From: Cercis canadensis
Lineage: Eukaryota; Streptophyta; Magnoliopsida; Fabales; Fabaceae
DNA: 64,000 nt
Direction: 5' to 3'
NCBI GenBank assembly: GCA_003255065.1
Contig: QAOA01008792.1
Coordinates: 1-64,000 of the forward strand
The notes beneath the pieces are model-generated. The model saw nothing but the letters and a program-made list of their open reading frames with translations. It searched no databases and was not told the DNA's origin. The translations under genes and the position numbers were made by a program. Position 1 is the stretch's first letter; each line of letters starts with the position of its first letter. This document shows positions 21,691 through 32,913 of this stretch, in pieces.

Positions 21691-22379
21691 GTGAGATTTA
21701 TCTTGTTTACTTTTCTCATCGGCAATTGATGGCCGTTTGAATTAACATTTTTTTTGCTAGAAAAATTTGAAGAAGCTAAATGATTTTGCTTTAGGACAGA
21801 AAACAGAAAACTGTTTCAGATTCTTCTAGAAGTTGAAAATTTAATCTTTTCAGGAAGCTAATCCAAATGGGCCCCCTATTGTCCCCAAGAAGAACTCCAA
21901 TTGTGTGTGCTATGTATATGTTCAGAACAAATCTATAAGCATGGCTGGCTATTTGACATCAGAAACGTATTTGTGTAACGAACTTAAAGTCTAGTCTGTT
22001 GCAGCATTTTCATTTAAGCTCTTACTATTAGTTTTTTGCCCAAAGTTGTTAGTGTAGCTAGAGGAATTGAGTCACATTATTGGTGCCTTTGAATTCAACA
22101 TTTCTTTAAGCATACATGCGAATTCAGAATGATTAGTATTCACAATATATTTATCTGAATGTTCCTTATATACTTCAAAATTATATCTGTTGTTGCTTAA
22201 ACCCCTTACTTAGATAGCTGCTACGTGTTAAATACTGGTCCTATATGTGTGTATATGTTATAGATACCCTTTTTCTAGTTTGACATATTCTACCCACCTT
22301 TATATTAGGAATATTCATATATATATATATAACAATTGTGGAATAACTTATGGAATCAGAAATGCTTGTGCACTAACTT
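21691..22379 (+). repeat. Carrier intron-8 block, copy B
   Basis: Non-coding sequence following exon 8, paralogous to 37029-37620, 45781-46375 and 57972-58525. It ends where NLR tail B begins. Confidence 0.65.
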
Positions 22380-22640
22380 ATGGTCGACATTGTTCATATT
22401 GATGCTGCCATAATCACTCTCCCAAAATTGACGTCAGTGATATTGAAGGAACTTCCAAAACTGAACAGCGAATGTAAAGGGATTTTGGCCTGCACTTCTT
22501 TCAAAAAATTCATCATCTTTGATTGTCCAAATTTAAGTGTGCTGTCTCAAACGCAACCCCTTTTTGAGATAAAATTGGTATGTCCGTTGAAATGAGATTC
22601 TACATTAGAAAAGGAATTATGCACTAGACATCTCAACCTT
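22380..22640 (+). pseudogene. Detached NLR tail, copy B
   Basis: Homologous to 2875-3135 (LPKLTSVILKELPKLNSECKG...FIIFDCPNLSVLSQTQP) but ended by a TGA at 22593-22595. The donor CTT|GTAAGT remains at 22640. The terminal exon seen in copies A, D and E is deleted here: the sequence jumps near 22913 from TTATTGCTT to the 3' flank. Confidence 0.7.
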
Positions 22641-24603
22641 GTAAGTATGCTCTCTTTTAATTTCAATAAATTCCATTATTCACTTGGTTTTGACCTCGTA
22701 TAAAATCTCCTTCTTGTTCAAATTATTAAAATGAAATCAATTATTCATTTTTCTGTGAATATTATGAGTTTATCATAACTCTCAATAAGATTCAAAAAGG
22801 ATATATAAGTAACACAATTCATGATTCAATGATCACATTTCAAAACACAAAAACCATATTTTACCATAAAAAAGGTCAAAAGCATGGGACAGATGCAGTG
22901 CAGATTATTGCTTTATGTTAAAGGAAGAACTGATGTATCTTATAGTAGTACAAGGAGAGGTGATGTATAACTTTGTACGTGGTCATTCTTATATATCAAC
23001 TCTATCTATAATTTGTAGTGGAATTCTATTGTGTGAATCTACTTAAGTACGCAACTTCTGCCGATGTTTGGAACTATCTCCAATGTGTCTATAACTAGAA
23101 CAATGATGCTCATCGGAACTACATATTGAACAATATCTCAAGGAGACAAAAACATGGATCGTTGTGGTAGTTTATCAATACATTGCGGTTCATTCATGAA
23201 TCATGAGACAATTATATGAACATGGATCGTTAATTGTCAGGAAACTAGAAATTTTAGTGAGGCTCCTCTATAAAACTTAACAAACCATCAATAATAATAA
23301 AATAGGATGTATGAACTGGAGAGTAAACTGATCCTCTCATGCCTTAGATGCAAATGAAAGCTTGCCTTCTTGATATCAGTGAGTCTGTCAACCTATTCTA
23401 TTCATCACTGATAGCATATAAGATGAGAGTAGGGATATTTCTTGTATTTTTATAATATGAGTTAATCTATTCATCACGAACAATCCACACACAAGTCTTA
23501 AAACAACAATTTACCTTTAGGTCTAAGTACAACATGAAAAACTCCAATAATGATTAATTTTGTTATGCTAATGTACATAATTAAGATATTCAAATAATCT
23601 CCTACTTGGAAAATATACGTCAATTATATTTAAAAATAAAATAAAACTAGCTAGATTAATTTTGCAACATGTGACCCTAACAATAATGTCAAATGTAGAC
23701 ACTTCAACTACAAACAAACGGAAGATTCTACACTACACAAAGATGTTTTGGATGTACCGATACAACAAGCAATGAACGGTTAAGAAAGAGCTACATCACT
23801 AGTGTTGAACTTACATGGGATCATTTATGCTAACTTAATATATACACACATTATCTTTTAAATACTACAAGGTTGCCTCCTCATTTTCCTTTATTCACAC
23901 TTCCATTCCATCATATATTCCTTTAAATAAAATAAGTCTTGATGGAACTCTATAGTTCTCTAAAACAACAAAAATATCAATTCATGTCTAAAAAGAAAGA
24001 ATTGGGATCCTTAAAATGATCAGGACATACATATCTACCTTTAATCTAAATAGTCAAGATGCTTAAAACTCACTTTATATAAAAATAAATTTTGAAAACA
24101 ATAAATGTGACTTGTTAAACTTGGCCTCATTTTCTCTCTCTTATTTTTGTTAATCCCTTCTATTTCTTTCTTTCTCATGGGAGAAAATATGAACATACCT
24201 TAATTTAAGAAGATTGTGGCAACACCCATAGAGTTGGTGGGAGAAGAAATAGAGCGAGCCCAATCAATGAATCAACGACCAAGTCAACCAATAAAAGACC
24301 TCATTGGTGTCGTACTTGGTATGACGGGCCCTAGTAGTTAAGGCGTCGTTTCCTCGAATTGGAATCTTAGGTTTGGTCCAAATTGTTTTCAGTCAATTTC
24401 ATTTGGATAATAAGTATCTAAACATTTTTTTTTTCTTTTATACTTTTAGTTACCACTCAAAATTCGAACATAAATTTCATAAGTGCTGAAAATAATTTTA
24501 TTATCACTCAGGTACAAGATATTTAGTTAATTATCTAAACTTCTTTTGCATTCTTCCTGTGATCTATATATAGAATTTTACTTATTATTGTTGTTGTTAT
24601 TAT
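22641..24603. other. Duplicated intergenic spacer, copy B
   Basis: Same order and sequence as 3136-5607 with small deletions. No gene seen. A block at 24177-24290 resembles the short ORF at 48009 but has no long frame. Confidence 0.55.
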
Positions 24604-24833
24604 TAAGGAACAAAATTTCATGTCGTTTCAAACAAAACTTACAAATTTTTTTGGTTTTGTCTGTTAACGACACGAAGCACTATTTNACTTCTTTTGCATT
24701 CTTCCTATGATCTATATATAGAATTTTACTTATTATTGTTGTTGTTATTATTAAGGAACAAAATTTCATGTCGTTTCAAACAAAACTTACAAATTTTTTT
24801 GGTTTTGTCTGTTAACGACACGAAGCACTATTT
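24539..24833. repeat. 148-bp duplication flanking a single N (probable assembly artefact)
   Basis: Bases 24539-24685 and 24687-24833 are the same apart from one difference noted (CTGTGATC versus CTATGATC), separated only by N at 24686. This is what two overlapping contig ends joined without merging would look like. The true sequence probably has one copy. Confidence 0.75.
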
Positions 24834-25268
24834 CATTTTTGAAATTGTGTCATTTCCATCAAAATAGAATTGTGTTTGTGAGTTTCAGAGGAAACAACCG
24901 AAATTGCAAAGTTTCGAAGTGAATCATGAAAGAAACAAACTAAAAAAGTAAGAAGCAGATAAAGGAAAAGATAAAGTGATGAACAACTGAGAAAGGACAA
25001 TAATTTGTAGAGTAAAATAAAAACAAATGAAACAACTTGTCTCCAATATATTCACATATTCTCAACTTATTCAAAGAATTGAGAGGTGAAAATCTACAAA
25101 AACAAAAAAAAAAAATTATTTCTCAACCTCCACCAACCTTCAACTTGTTTGTGTGAAATAAAAAAGAATTTTGAAGCTGCATTTATCATCCAGTCAGTCT
25201 CTCTGGCCAAAGGTTAGTCTCTCCTTCCATCCCTCTGGCCTTACGTTTACAGAGAAAAACTAGGTTCT

Positions 25269-25309
<41 letters not shown>

Positions 25310-25900
25310 GAAGAAATGGAGAAGAACTGAAGAAGTAAAAGGGGTTTCATGGGAAATGAAGCAGAAGTCTATTTATACTACTTGAGATTGCGACAATATT
25401 TCTCTTAGGCAGAGGAATATTTGGCACAGGGCACATGGTTTTGTTTTTTTTTTTTTATTTAATTTTTTAGTGGTATGACTATGGACGGTTTAAAGCTTTT
25501 CAAAAGAGGATTAAAAAATAACATGCCTCACCAACTTAACCTCCGGCGTCTATGCCCTCGAAATCAAATCTTTGTTGATTATGTACTGTGTAATTTGATA
25601 TTTAGAGTATAATATGTATTTTGCATTAAGTTTTATGTATGTCAAATATTGTTAAAATTTTTGAATATTGATTATATCATTGCTACTTAATTAAAAATGT
25701 AATTATTTAACACTACTACTTAAGTTTATATATTTCTACCAGTATTATTATGTTAGAATTTTTTTAAAATTAAAAAAATTATTGCTTAAAACTATTTGAA
25801 ACATTTTTTTCAAAAATTTTCCGTTTCCAAGAAATTTTTAAAATGTTTCCATTTCCGAAGTTACCGAAACAATACTCCGAAATAAAATTTTATTCCTTTG
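24604..25900. mobile_element. TIR element with 8-bp target duplication
   Basis: Relative to copy A (near 5596-5610) this block is an insertion flanked by GTTATTAT at 24596-24603 and 25901-25908. Ends are TAAGGAACAAAATTTCAT and the complement of CAAAGGAATAAAATTTTAT, an imperfect terminal inverted repeat. The apparent length of 1.3 kb includes a likely 148-bp assembly duplication. No transposase was seen. An 8-bp duplication suggests a non-autonomous hAT-like element, but the ends do not match a classical hAT terminus. It holds a (TA)n run at about 25272-25306. Confidence 0.65.
25272..25306. repeat. (AT)n microsatellite
   Basis: An uninterrupted AT dinucleotide tract of about 17 units lies within the TIR element. 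Confidence 0.9.
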
Positions 25901-26224
25901 GTTATTATATATTCCTTCATCTATTCATTCACCCAATTTCCTTATTCAATCTAGCACATAGAACTTGTAATTTTTCGTTATAGTTCCATTTTGTATAAGA
26001 CATCAGCCCAGGGAGAGATAAATGGAAGAGCATTGAAAGAGAGTAAGAGATGGGTCACATTTTCATTATTTTCAAAAAAAAGTTAATTTGATTAGATGGA
26101 CGTATTATCATTTTAGTGATGTCAATTATTTTAAAGATAGATAAGCCCGTACACTATTAGTGGCTATGAATGGTTGACTGACCCAAAAAGAAAAAGGTAT
26201 GAAATGTTCCATCCCCGTTCAAGT

Positions 26225-26358
26225 CTCATCTTCTCTTCTTCATACATCTCTCTACTGAGCCAGATGTTTTAGTTTTTGCAAGAGAAACCAGAAGTACCAA
26301 GATTTTACCACAGATCATATCTACCATTTTCAGTCTGCGAATTAAGGAAAATATCCAA
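26225..26358 (+). other. 5' UTR exon of BED-NLR copy 2
   Basis: Conserved block ending at donor CCAA|GTGAGTAT, equivalent to 13255-13420. Flanking sequence TGGCTATGAATGGTTGACTG also matches copy 1. Confidence 0.5.
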
Positions 26359-27013
26359 GTGAGTATATGTCCCTTAAAGTACTCATATTACCATCTGTAT
26401 TTGCAGGACAATTCTCTTAATTTGCTTCTTTGCTCTTTTACTCATTTCCCTCAATATGAATTCTAAATTCCAATACCAATTCCCAATTATATAATCCAAA
26501 TCTTATAATTTACCCTTCATCACCCTTGTACCCCAAACACTCTTAGGGTAAGACCAAAACAAAACTCTTAGGAAAATTATCGAAGTTAGTTTCATTCTTT
26601 AGTACTCCCTTGTAATAATTAGCATCTAAACTTGTAGTAAAATTCTCTTTTTCTTCTTTCAATCTTTTCTGCAATTAAAACTTATTAAAACAAAGCAGAT
26701 CCAGTACAAAGTACATCAACTACCAAAAGAAATTACAGTCATAGAATCGGATTCATCTTAAAATAATCGATGCTCATACTACGTGCCAAGATTAATTACT
26801 TATTATTATTAGTCAGTGACAAAAAAGGATACTGTTGGCGTAAAATGTTCGTGGGGGACTATGTTTTTTTACAATTGATGAGATTATTTTTCATTATTTT
26901 TTATTTTAAACTCGATGGTTTAATTTTTAAATTTGGATTAATCTATTAATTAATGCTAATTTCACTTGGTATTGATATATTTCTGATTTTGTTTATGAAG
27001 AGGAATATCAATC
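26359..27013 (+). other. First intron of BED-NLR copy 2
   Basis: AT-rich, non-coding. Its middle, from about 26450, differs from the introns of copies 1 and 3, suggesting a replacement or insertion, but I could not define ends. Confidence 0.4.
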
Positions 27014-27305
27014 ATGGGCAGGAAAAAATATCCCTTTTGGGATTATGTTGACAAATTGAATGACAAGGTGATCAAGTGCAAGTTTTGCGGAGATGAATTT
27101 GCTGGAGGTGCTTCAAGGATCAAAGGCCATTTATCTGGGATTAAAAGGAAAGGCATTCATACATGTACTAGAGTTCCTAAAGAAGTTCAAAAAGCAGCAT
27201 CCTCAATGTTTGATGATTCCAATAAAAGACCTTGCAACAATGTTAATTCAAGTAATCCTGAACAGAATTTCATCAATTCAAATCTGCTAATTGATTCATC
27301 AAATG
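27014..27305 (+). CDS. BED zinc-finger exon 1 of NLR copy 2
   Basis: Open from ATG 27014 (MGRKKYPFWDYV) to donor AAATG|GTACG. BED ligands are KCKFCGDEF, KGHL and HTC-TRVP. The post-finger linker (KRPCNNVNSSNPEQNF...DSSNG) resembles the 20-residue repeat unit of the downstream exon. It is the best preserved BED1 along with 49960. BED1 is separated from the rest of the gene by an NBS relic, so whether it is spliced to BED2 and the NBS is uncertain. Confidence 0.75.
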
Positions 27306-28014
27306 GTACGTATAGATGTAGAATTGAATTTGCAAGAAACATTAGTGTCATATAGATGTATAGCATTAATACAAATACTTTCTTCCTCTCCCTTTGGGGT
27401 CATTTATCATTACCAATTGTAATGTTTACACTAAAAGAGCATCATTGATCTTATGATCAAATTTACTTTCAAATTTCATTCATATATATATATATAGTGA
27501 GAGAGAGAGAGAGTTTGTATAATATGATAAAATGCAAGTAAAAGTAAATTTCAGCTTGTCATATAAGAAATTGATTATTTAATAATTTTGGTTTTTAGTT
27601 TCAAATTCATTGGCTTTTGATAAATGATAGGCGTGTTTGACATTTTCAATGCTAGTGGTGTATATAGTATGCAAGGGGATAATACCTATGAATCTGTAAC
27701 CATATGTTGCATGTGAAATACAGAGCAATGAAATATAATACTAATTCTTATTCACTTTCACTTCATTATGATTGCCTACACTTTTTATACAACATAATTA
27801 GTTTACTTTCGGTCAATAACTTTATGACACAAGCGCACACTAAACAATCTAGAATATCTAGATTCTATCATATAAGGGAGAAAGAGTACCATTATTTATT
27901 TTTAATTTTAATTTTCTCATATGATGTTGCACATTATTTTTTAATTATGTGAGAGGTTGGAGGTGCCTCTTGCAAGATATCCAAACTTTTTACTAATAAA
28001 TTCTACCTAGAAGC
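27306..28014 (+). other. Intron after BED exon 1, copy 2
   Basis: Non-coding; contains a GA/TA microsatellite near 27482-27510 and the empty site for the foldback element of copy 1 near 27928-27945. Confidence 0.5.
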
Positions 28015-28115
28015 AACTAGGTGTGATCTAGTAGTAAGAGGCTTGGGTAGTATGCAAGAGGTCAAGAGTTCAAATCTCTTTGTCATTATGCAACCAAAAA
28101 CTAAAAAAAAAAAAA
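28015..28115 (+). mobile_element. tRNA-derived SINE, copy 2
   Basis: Orthologous insertion to 15685-15785, with box A-like GTGATCTAGTAGTAAGAGG, box B-like GTTCAAATCTCT and a poly-A tail. Imperfect flanking repeats are TCTACCTAGAAGC and TCCAACTAGAGGC. Confidence 0.75.
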
Positions 28116-28429
28116 TCCAACTAGAGGCATATTGTCATTATATGATGAGGAAGATATCAAATAACATGTGGCCAAGTATTATTAAGGTTGATTTTAGGCT
28201 TTCAAGTTTCATATTCAAACCTAGAGTTGTAATTAAAAGTACAAGAAAAAAGTATGAAAAGCTTGCAGAAGTTTAATACAAAATTTTCTTGGAGGTTTAA
28301 CTTTACTAAATTAGAGTTTTTTTTTTTTTTTTTTTTTTTGTTTTTTAATATACTAGAAAACTTCTTTCCTGGCTCATTAATTTGCAAATCCTGGCTATTT
28401 TATTTATGAAGTATTCATTCTTATTTGGA
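28116..28429 (+). other. Intronic spacer, copy 2
   Basis: Non-coding, paralogous to 15786-16094; includes a T run of about 20 near 28317-28339. Confidence 0.4.
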
Positions 28430-28880
28430 ATTGCCAAGGTTTATCCATTCCAAACAACAACAGATTTAATAGACGAGAAGTTTGGAGGATATATACATTG
28501 ATAATATATAGGGTTGGGTTACTGGAAGATGAAGTGTCAGTAATTGAAGTATGGGGAATAGAGGAGTGGGTAAAACAACTTGATTAAGCATATCTACAAC
28601 ACCATTTTAGAAAGAGTTTATGCCTTTTGTCATGTCATTTGGGACACCATGTCACAACATTATAGCATCCTTCAATTTCAAAACATCATTGCTTTATCAT
28701 GTGTTCTGCATGTAGCAGATATTTAAGGATGATAAGATGAAAAATAGTGGTGAGATTATTTCATGCTTTCAAGAGAACAAAAAAGTGTATAATCACTTTA
28801 GATGATATGTATGGAGAATGTAAATTCCTCTTACAAAGGAATGTTTTCTGTTGCGAACCAAAAAAATAATAGGTTTAATT
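28430..28880 (+). pseudogene. Relic of an NBS domain between BED exons, copy 2
   Basis: Same decayed block as 16095-16545: a TTTATCCATTCC...GATTTAAT start and the remnant GGAGTGGGTAAAACAACTTG of a P-loop (GVGKTT-L). It has several stops. It is followed directly by intron and the repeat exon. Confidence 0.72.
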
Positions 28881-29035
28881 ACTTTACAAAGGAATAGATG
28901 GTTGTATTTTTTTCTTTTTTTCATTTCAATTCATCAAAAGGTAAAAGTGACAATCTTAGATATTGGATAGAGAAAAAATGATATGTAGTTATTTATTGTG
29001 AGAAATTAAGATACTTCACAAATTTGTTTTATCAG

Positions 29036-29434
29036 GAAATGCTGAACATGTTCAAAGGATAGCATTCTCAACAATTGAGGATTTCAATAACAGCATCATG
29101 AGAAATGTTAATTCAAGTCATCATGAAGTGAATTGCTTCGATTCCAATCAGAACGTCATGAGAAATAATATTTATTCAAGTGATCCTCAAGAGAATTGCC
29201 TCAATTCCAATCAAAGCATCATGACAAATATTTACTTGGGTGATCCTGAAGAGAATTTCCTCAGTTCCAATCAAAGTGTCATGAGAAATACTTATTCAAG
29301 TTATCTTGAAGAGAATTTCCTTAATTCCAATCAAAGCATCATGAGAAATGTTAATTCAAGTTATCTTGAAGACAATTTCCTCAATTCTAATCAAAGCATC
29401 ATGAGAAATGTTAATTCAAGTGATTCATCAAAAG
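29036..29434 (+). CDS. Exon of 20-residue tandem repeats, NLR copy 2
   Basis: A 399-bp phase-1 symmetric exon between TTTTATCAG and AAAG|GTATGC, fully open. After GNAEHVQRIAFSTIEDFN come five full units and one partial unit of about 20 residues (60 bp): for example SNQSIMTNIYLGDPEENFLS and SNQSVMRNTYSSYLEENFLN, ending SSDSSKG. One unit has an extra Asn. The units resemble the linker that follows each BED finger (RNI-D-SSHIEENFVNSN...SSSKG). No family is recognised. The composition is Asn/Ser-rich and polar, with probable low structure. Confidence 0.75.
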
Positions 29435-29457
29435 GTATGCATCAATATATTATTAAT

Positions 29458-29870
29458 TTAATGATAATTGACCAACAAAAAAAAAAAGTGATTACAATAC
29501 TTCAAAGAAAAAAGTTGAACCAAGAGTCTATCTGAATCAGCTGCCATATTCCATGATAATTTAGAGATCAAAGCTCTGTTTAAGTCTCCCATGCTTTTAT
29601 AACCAAGTCCTCTACCTTCTCTAGGCATACAACAAGGGCAATTGCATGCTATCTTAGAATTCACCAATTTCTTCTTGTGTTAGTAGAAGCCTAGAGAGGA
29701 CTCCTATGCCGAGGATGAATAAATAAGGAGATAAGCAAAAAAAGTTGTTATTCAATTTATTTAGCATTATATCAGTAGAAAAGAAATTGGTCACCATGGC
29801 TACAAGATCATGGCCCTCTAGATTGAAAAACACTAGTTTCCCAAGAACACAAATGTCACCACTCAATACA
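29458..29870 (-). mobile_element. Antisense LINE reverse-transcriptase fragment, copy 2
   Basis: Minus-strand translation gives HDLVAMVTNFFSTDIML, then LSPYLFILGIGVLSRLL (the conserved plant LINE RT block after the catalytic region), then after a gap GRGLGYKSMGDLNRALISKL and SWNMAADSDRLLVQLF. It is the clearest of three orthologous fragments. It has no target duplication that I can define and is internally deleted. Confidence 0.78.
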
Positions 29871-30051
29871 CATATTTTTAATATTTACTTTTTCCTCAGC
29901 CTTATGATGTTTATAATTTTTGTATTAATTTGTTTTATTTCAATTTTTAGCAATTATGATTGTGCTCAAGTATGATAGTCCAATTATTTCATTTAAAGTT
30001 AAAGCACATGCTATTAATCTATCTACGTAAATTTGATTCTTTTATGCACAG
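29871..30051 (+). other. Intron 5' of BED exon 2, copy 2
   Basis: Short non-coding intron end, paralogous to 17511-17744 and 51596-51801. Confidence 0.5.
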
Positions 30052-30348
30052 GAAAATCCATCACAGGTAGGAAAAAAGATCGTTTTTGGCAATATGTTGA
30101 GACCATCATGGATGGCAAAGTCAACAAGTGCACTTTTTGTGGACACGAATTTGTTGGAGGTGCTTCAAGGATTAAATGGCATTTATCTAAAACTGAAAAA
30201 ATGGGTGTTGATATATGTAGTAATGTTCCTAAAGATGTTCAAAAAGCAGCATATGATGCTTCCAATAAACGACTCAAGAGGAATATTGACCCAAGTCATA
30301 TTGAAGAGAATTTTGTCAATTCAAATCCTCCAAGTAGTTCATCAAAAG
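30052..30348 (+). CDS. BED zinc-finger exon 2 of NLR copy 2
   Basis: 297 bp, phase-1 symmetric, open. GRKKDRFWQYVETIMDGK, KCTFCGHEF-VGGASRIKWHL, DICSNVP, then KAAYDASNKRLKRNID and linker. Intact BED ligands. It lies 283 bases before the NBS exon acceptor. Confidence 0.8.
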
Positions 30349-30631
30349 GTATGTGTCAATCTATGAACATTAATTTGCAAGGATAGATCTTTATATTTTT
30401 TTTTTTTTTTTTTTTTATTTCAATTCATGAAAAAAGGTAATAAGTGTCAATCTAAAATATTAGAGAGAAAATTATATGTAGTTATATATTATGAGAAATT
30501 AAGATACTTCACAAACATTTAATCCAAAATTTTACTAGAGATTCATCTACGTACTCCTAAAATGCCATTAAAAGTTTTTATTTGTTTGTAATTATTTTTT
30601 GGCCCCTTCGTGATGTATTCTGTTTTATCAG

Positions 30632-32836
30632 GAAATGCTGAGCTTTATCCAATGCCGACAAGTACAGATTTTATAGGTAAGCAGTTTCAAAGTTACACTG
30701 ACACAATATGGGGTTGGCTAATGAAATATGAGTCAGTTATTGGAGTATGTGGAATGGGCGGAGTGGGAAAAACAACATTGCTTAAGCATATCTATAACAA
30801 GCTTTTAGATGCATGTCATCATGTTATATGGGTTGATGTTCCACAAGATTGTAGTGTTTTTCAGTTACAAAAAGCTATTGCTGAGTCATGTGATCTGCAT
30901 CTATTAGATACGGATGGTATGACGAAAATAGCAGCTAAATTATTACATGCTTTTAAGAAAATAAAGAAGTGTGTAATTATTTTAGATGATGTGTGGGATG
31001 ACATTCATCTAGAGAGTGTAGGAATTCCTCTAACAAATAGTGAGGTTCAAGTGATTATAGCAAGTCGCTTGTTTGCGATCTGTCAAACTATGGGTTGCAA
31101 AGAGCATATTCTAAAAATGATGCCTCTTTCGGAATATGAGAGTTGGGATTTGTTTTTCAAGGTTCTTGGAAAAGATGAATCTTTGCTTTCTGATGAGGTA
31201 AAAGATATAGTGGGGTCTATAAGAGAGAAATGTGATGGTTTACCCCTTGCAATTGTCACGATGGCAAGAAGCATGAGGGGAAAGGAAGATATTAGAGAGT
31301 GGAAGTATGTTTTGGAAAATCTAAGAAACTCGACAAAGCCTCCAAAAAGTTAGGTTGACCGTAAAAGAAATTCCTTCAGGCACGTCACCTTGGTGTCCTA
31401 AACTTTCAACCTTGCTTTTAAATAGAAGCTACTTCCTCGAACTCATCCAAGATAGTTTTTTCATCAACATGCCTTCTCTGAAGGTACTCAATTTATCATA
31501 TTGTGATGGGATTAAGGATCTGCCCACGTCTGTTTCTAACCTGGAGTCCCTCACTTCCTTAGTGCTTCGTGGTTGTTCATCATTGAAGAATGTACCTTCA
31601 TTAGCAAAGCTACAAAAATTAAGGAGGTTGGACCTTTCTGGTACTGCAATTACTAAACTACCTCTGGGTTTGGAAACACTGATCAATCTTAGATGGCTCA
31701 ATCTTGAACGAACTAAAACATTGATAATGTCACCAGCTTCAGTGATACCCAAATTGACCAATCTTCAAGTTCTCTTACTTGAAGTGAATTCAAAATCAAT
31801 GGAAGTGAAAGTAGCCGATCTGGAAGGGCTTAAAGTGATGGAAACTATTTCAGCCAGCTTCTGTGATGAAAACGAGTTCAATGCCTATGTGAGAAGAATA
31901 GGTAATGCTCAAAATCGTAGACTCACAAGCTATGTTTTTCAATTACTGGGAAAGCCAAGGGAATCTTGGTTTAATTATAACCAGAAAGTTTACTTTAGTA
32001 ATAAAGCCATAGTGTTTGAGGGTATCGGAAATACTGCCTCTCTCCTGCTCCCAGTAGACATGAATAAGCTGCTAATAGAAGAGTGTGAAGAATGGAGTAG
32101 CTTATGTGATGTTTTATCATTTGATGATAAAAACAATTTAAAGAGTCGCAAGATTTCGTACTGCAAAATTACAAGATGCCATAAGCTTGAGAACGTATTT
32201 TGTTTATCTAGTTCTTGCTCCTTCTGCAGCTCTGTCCAAAGCCTCGAAAGCTCAAGGCTTGACTGTCTAGAAAGCTTGAGTATCTTGTGCAAAGAAACTA
32301 ACGTGGCAGCCGCAACACCATGGGGCCTATTTTCTTCTCTTAGATATCTGAATGTTTTTCATTGCCACCGCATGAAAACGTTGCTGACACCTGGAATGAC
32401 AAGACACCTCCAAAACCTGGAGACCTTAGATGTTCAATATTGCAATGCAATGGAAGAAATATTTTCATCAGAAAGGAACAGTGATATTACTGATGTTGAT
32501 ATTGATGTTGCCATGATGATGAACCCTCATTGCCAATCTTTTGAAGATCTATTTTCATCAGGAACAGGAACAGGAAGGAACCACCAAGAGGAACAAGTAG
32601 CAGATGCACAGCACATTCATCATACTCACGCTACCATCATCAAACTCCCCAAATTAAAGTCAGTGACTTTGTCCTTCCTCCCACGACTCATCAGAGTGTA
32701 CGAAGGGATCTTGTTCTGCGATTCTCTCAAACAATTCAAGATTTGTAAATGTTCAAATTTAGAAGTGGTCCCTCAAATACAGCCTCCTTTTCATATCACA
32801 TTTGTTCAAATTCAAGATATTTTTGGGATTGTATGA
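30632..32836 (+). pseudogene. NBS-LRR exon of BED-NLR copy 2, ARC2/MHD deleted
   Basis: NB-ARC is open and sound up to RNSTK: P-loop GMGGVGKTTL, kinase 2 VIILDDVWDD, VIIASRLFAIC, GLPLAIVTMA. At about 31337 it joins LRR sequence out of frame and stops at 31351. Against copy 3 about 380 bp, encoding ARC2 and the MHD position, are missing. The LRR then runs open for 493 codons in a second frame (31355-32836): VKEIPSGTSPWCPKLST, LPTSVSNLESL, LRRLDLSGTAITKLP, TLLTPGMTRHLQNLETLDVQYC, then KLPKLKSVTLSFLP. This is the most complete LRR of the cluster. It ends in a short FVQIQDIFGIV that runs straight into carrier sequence. Without ARC2 it could not work as a switch. Confidence 0.9.
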
Positions 32837-32838
32837 AA

Positions 32839-32913
32839 TTCACCGGAGCCATCAACAGTGCAGCAGCGAAAACCATCACGGCACCGTTGGACCATATCAA
32901 ACTTCTTATGCAG
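32839..32913 (+). pseudogene. Carrier exon-1 fragment fused to the end of NLR copy 2
   Basis: Immediately after the NLR stop, TTC... encodes FTGAINSAAAKTITAPLDHI-KLLMQ and a donor CAG|GTTCTC. This is the first transmembrane/signature block of the carrier (FAGAxAGAAAKTVTAPLDRIKLLMQ in family members). The junction shows NLR 3' sequence joined within a carrier first exon. Confidence 0.8.

Noticed and set aside
29098-29430. Regular ~60-bp repeats considered as a CRISPR-like array
   Set aside because: Units are contiguous coding repeats without unique spacers, in a spliced eukaryotic exon.
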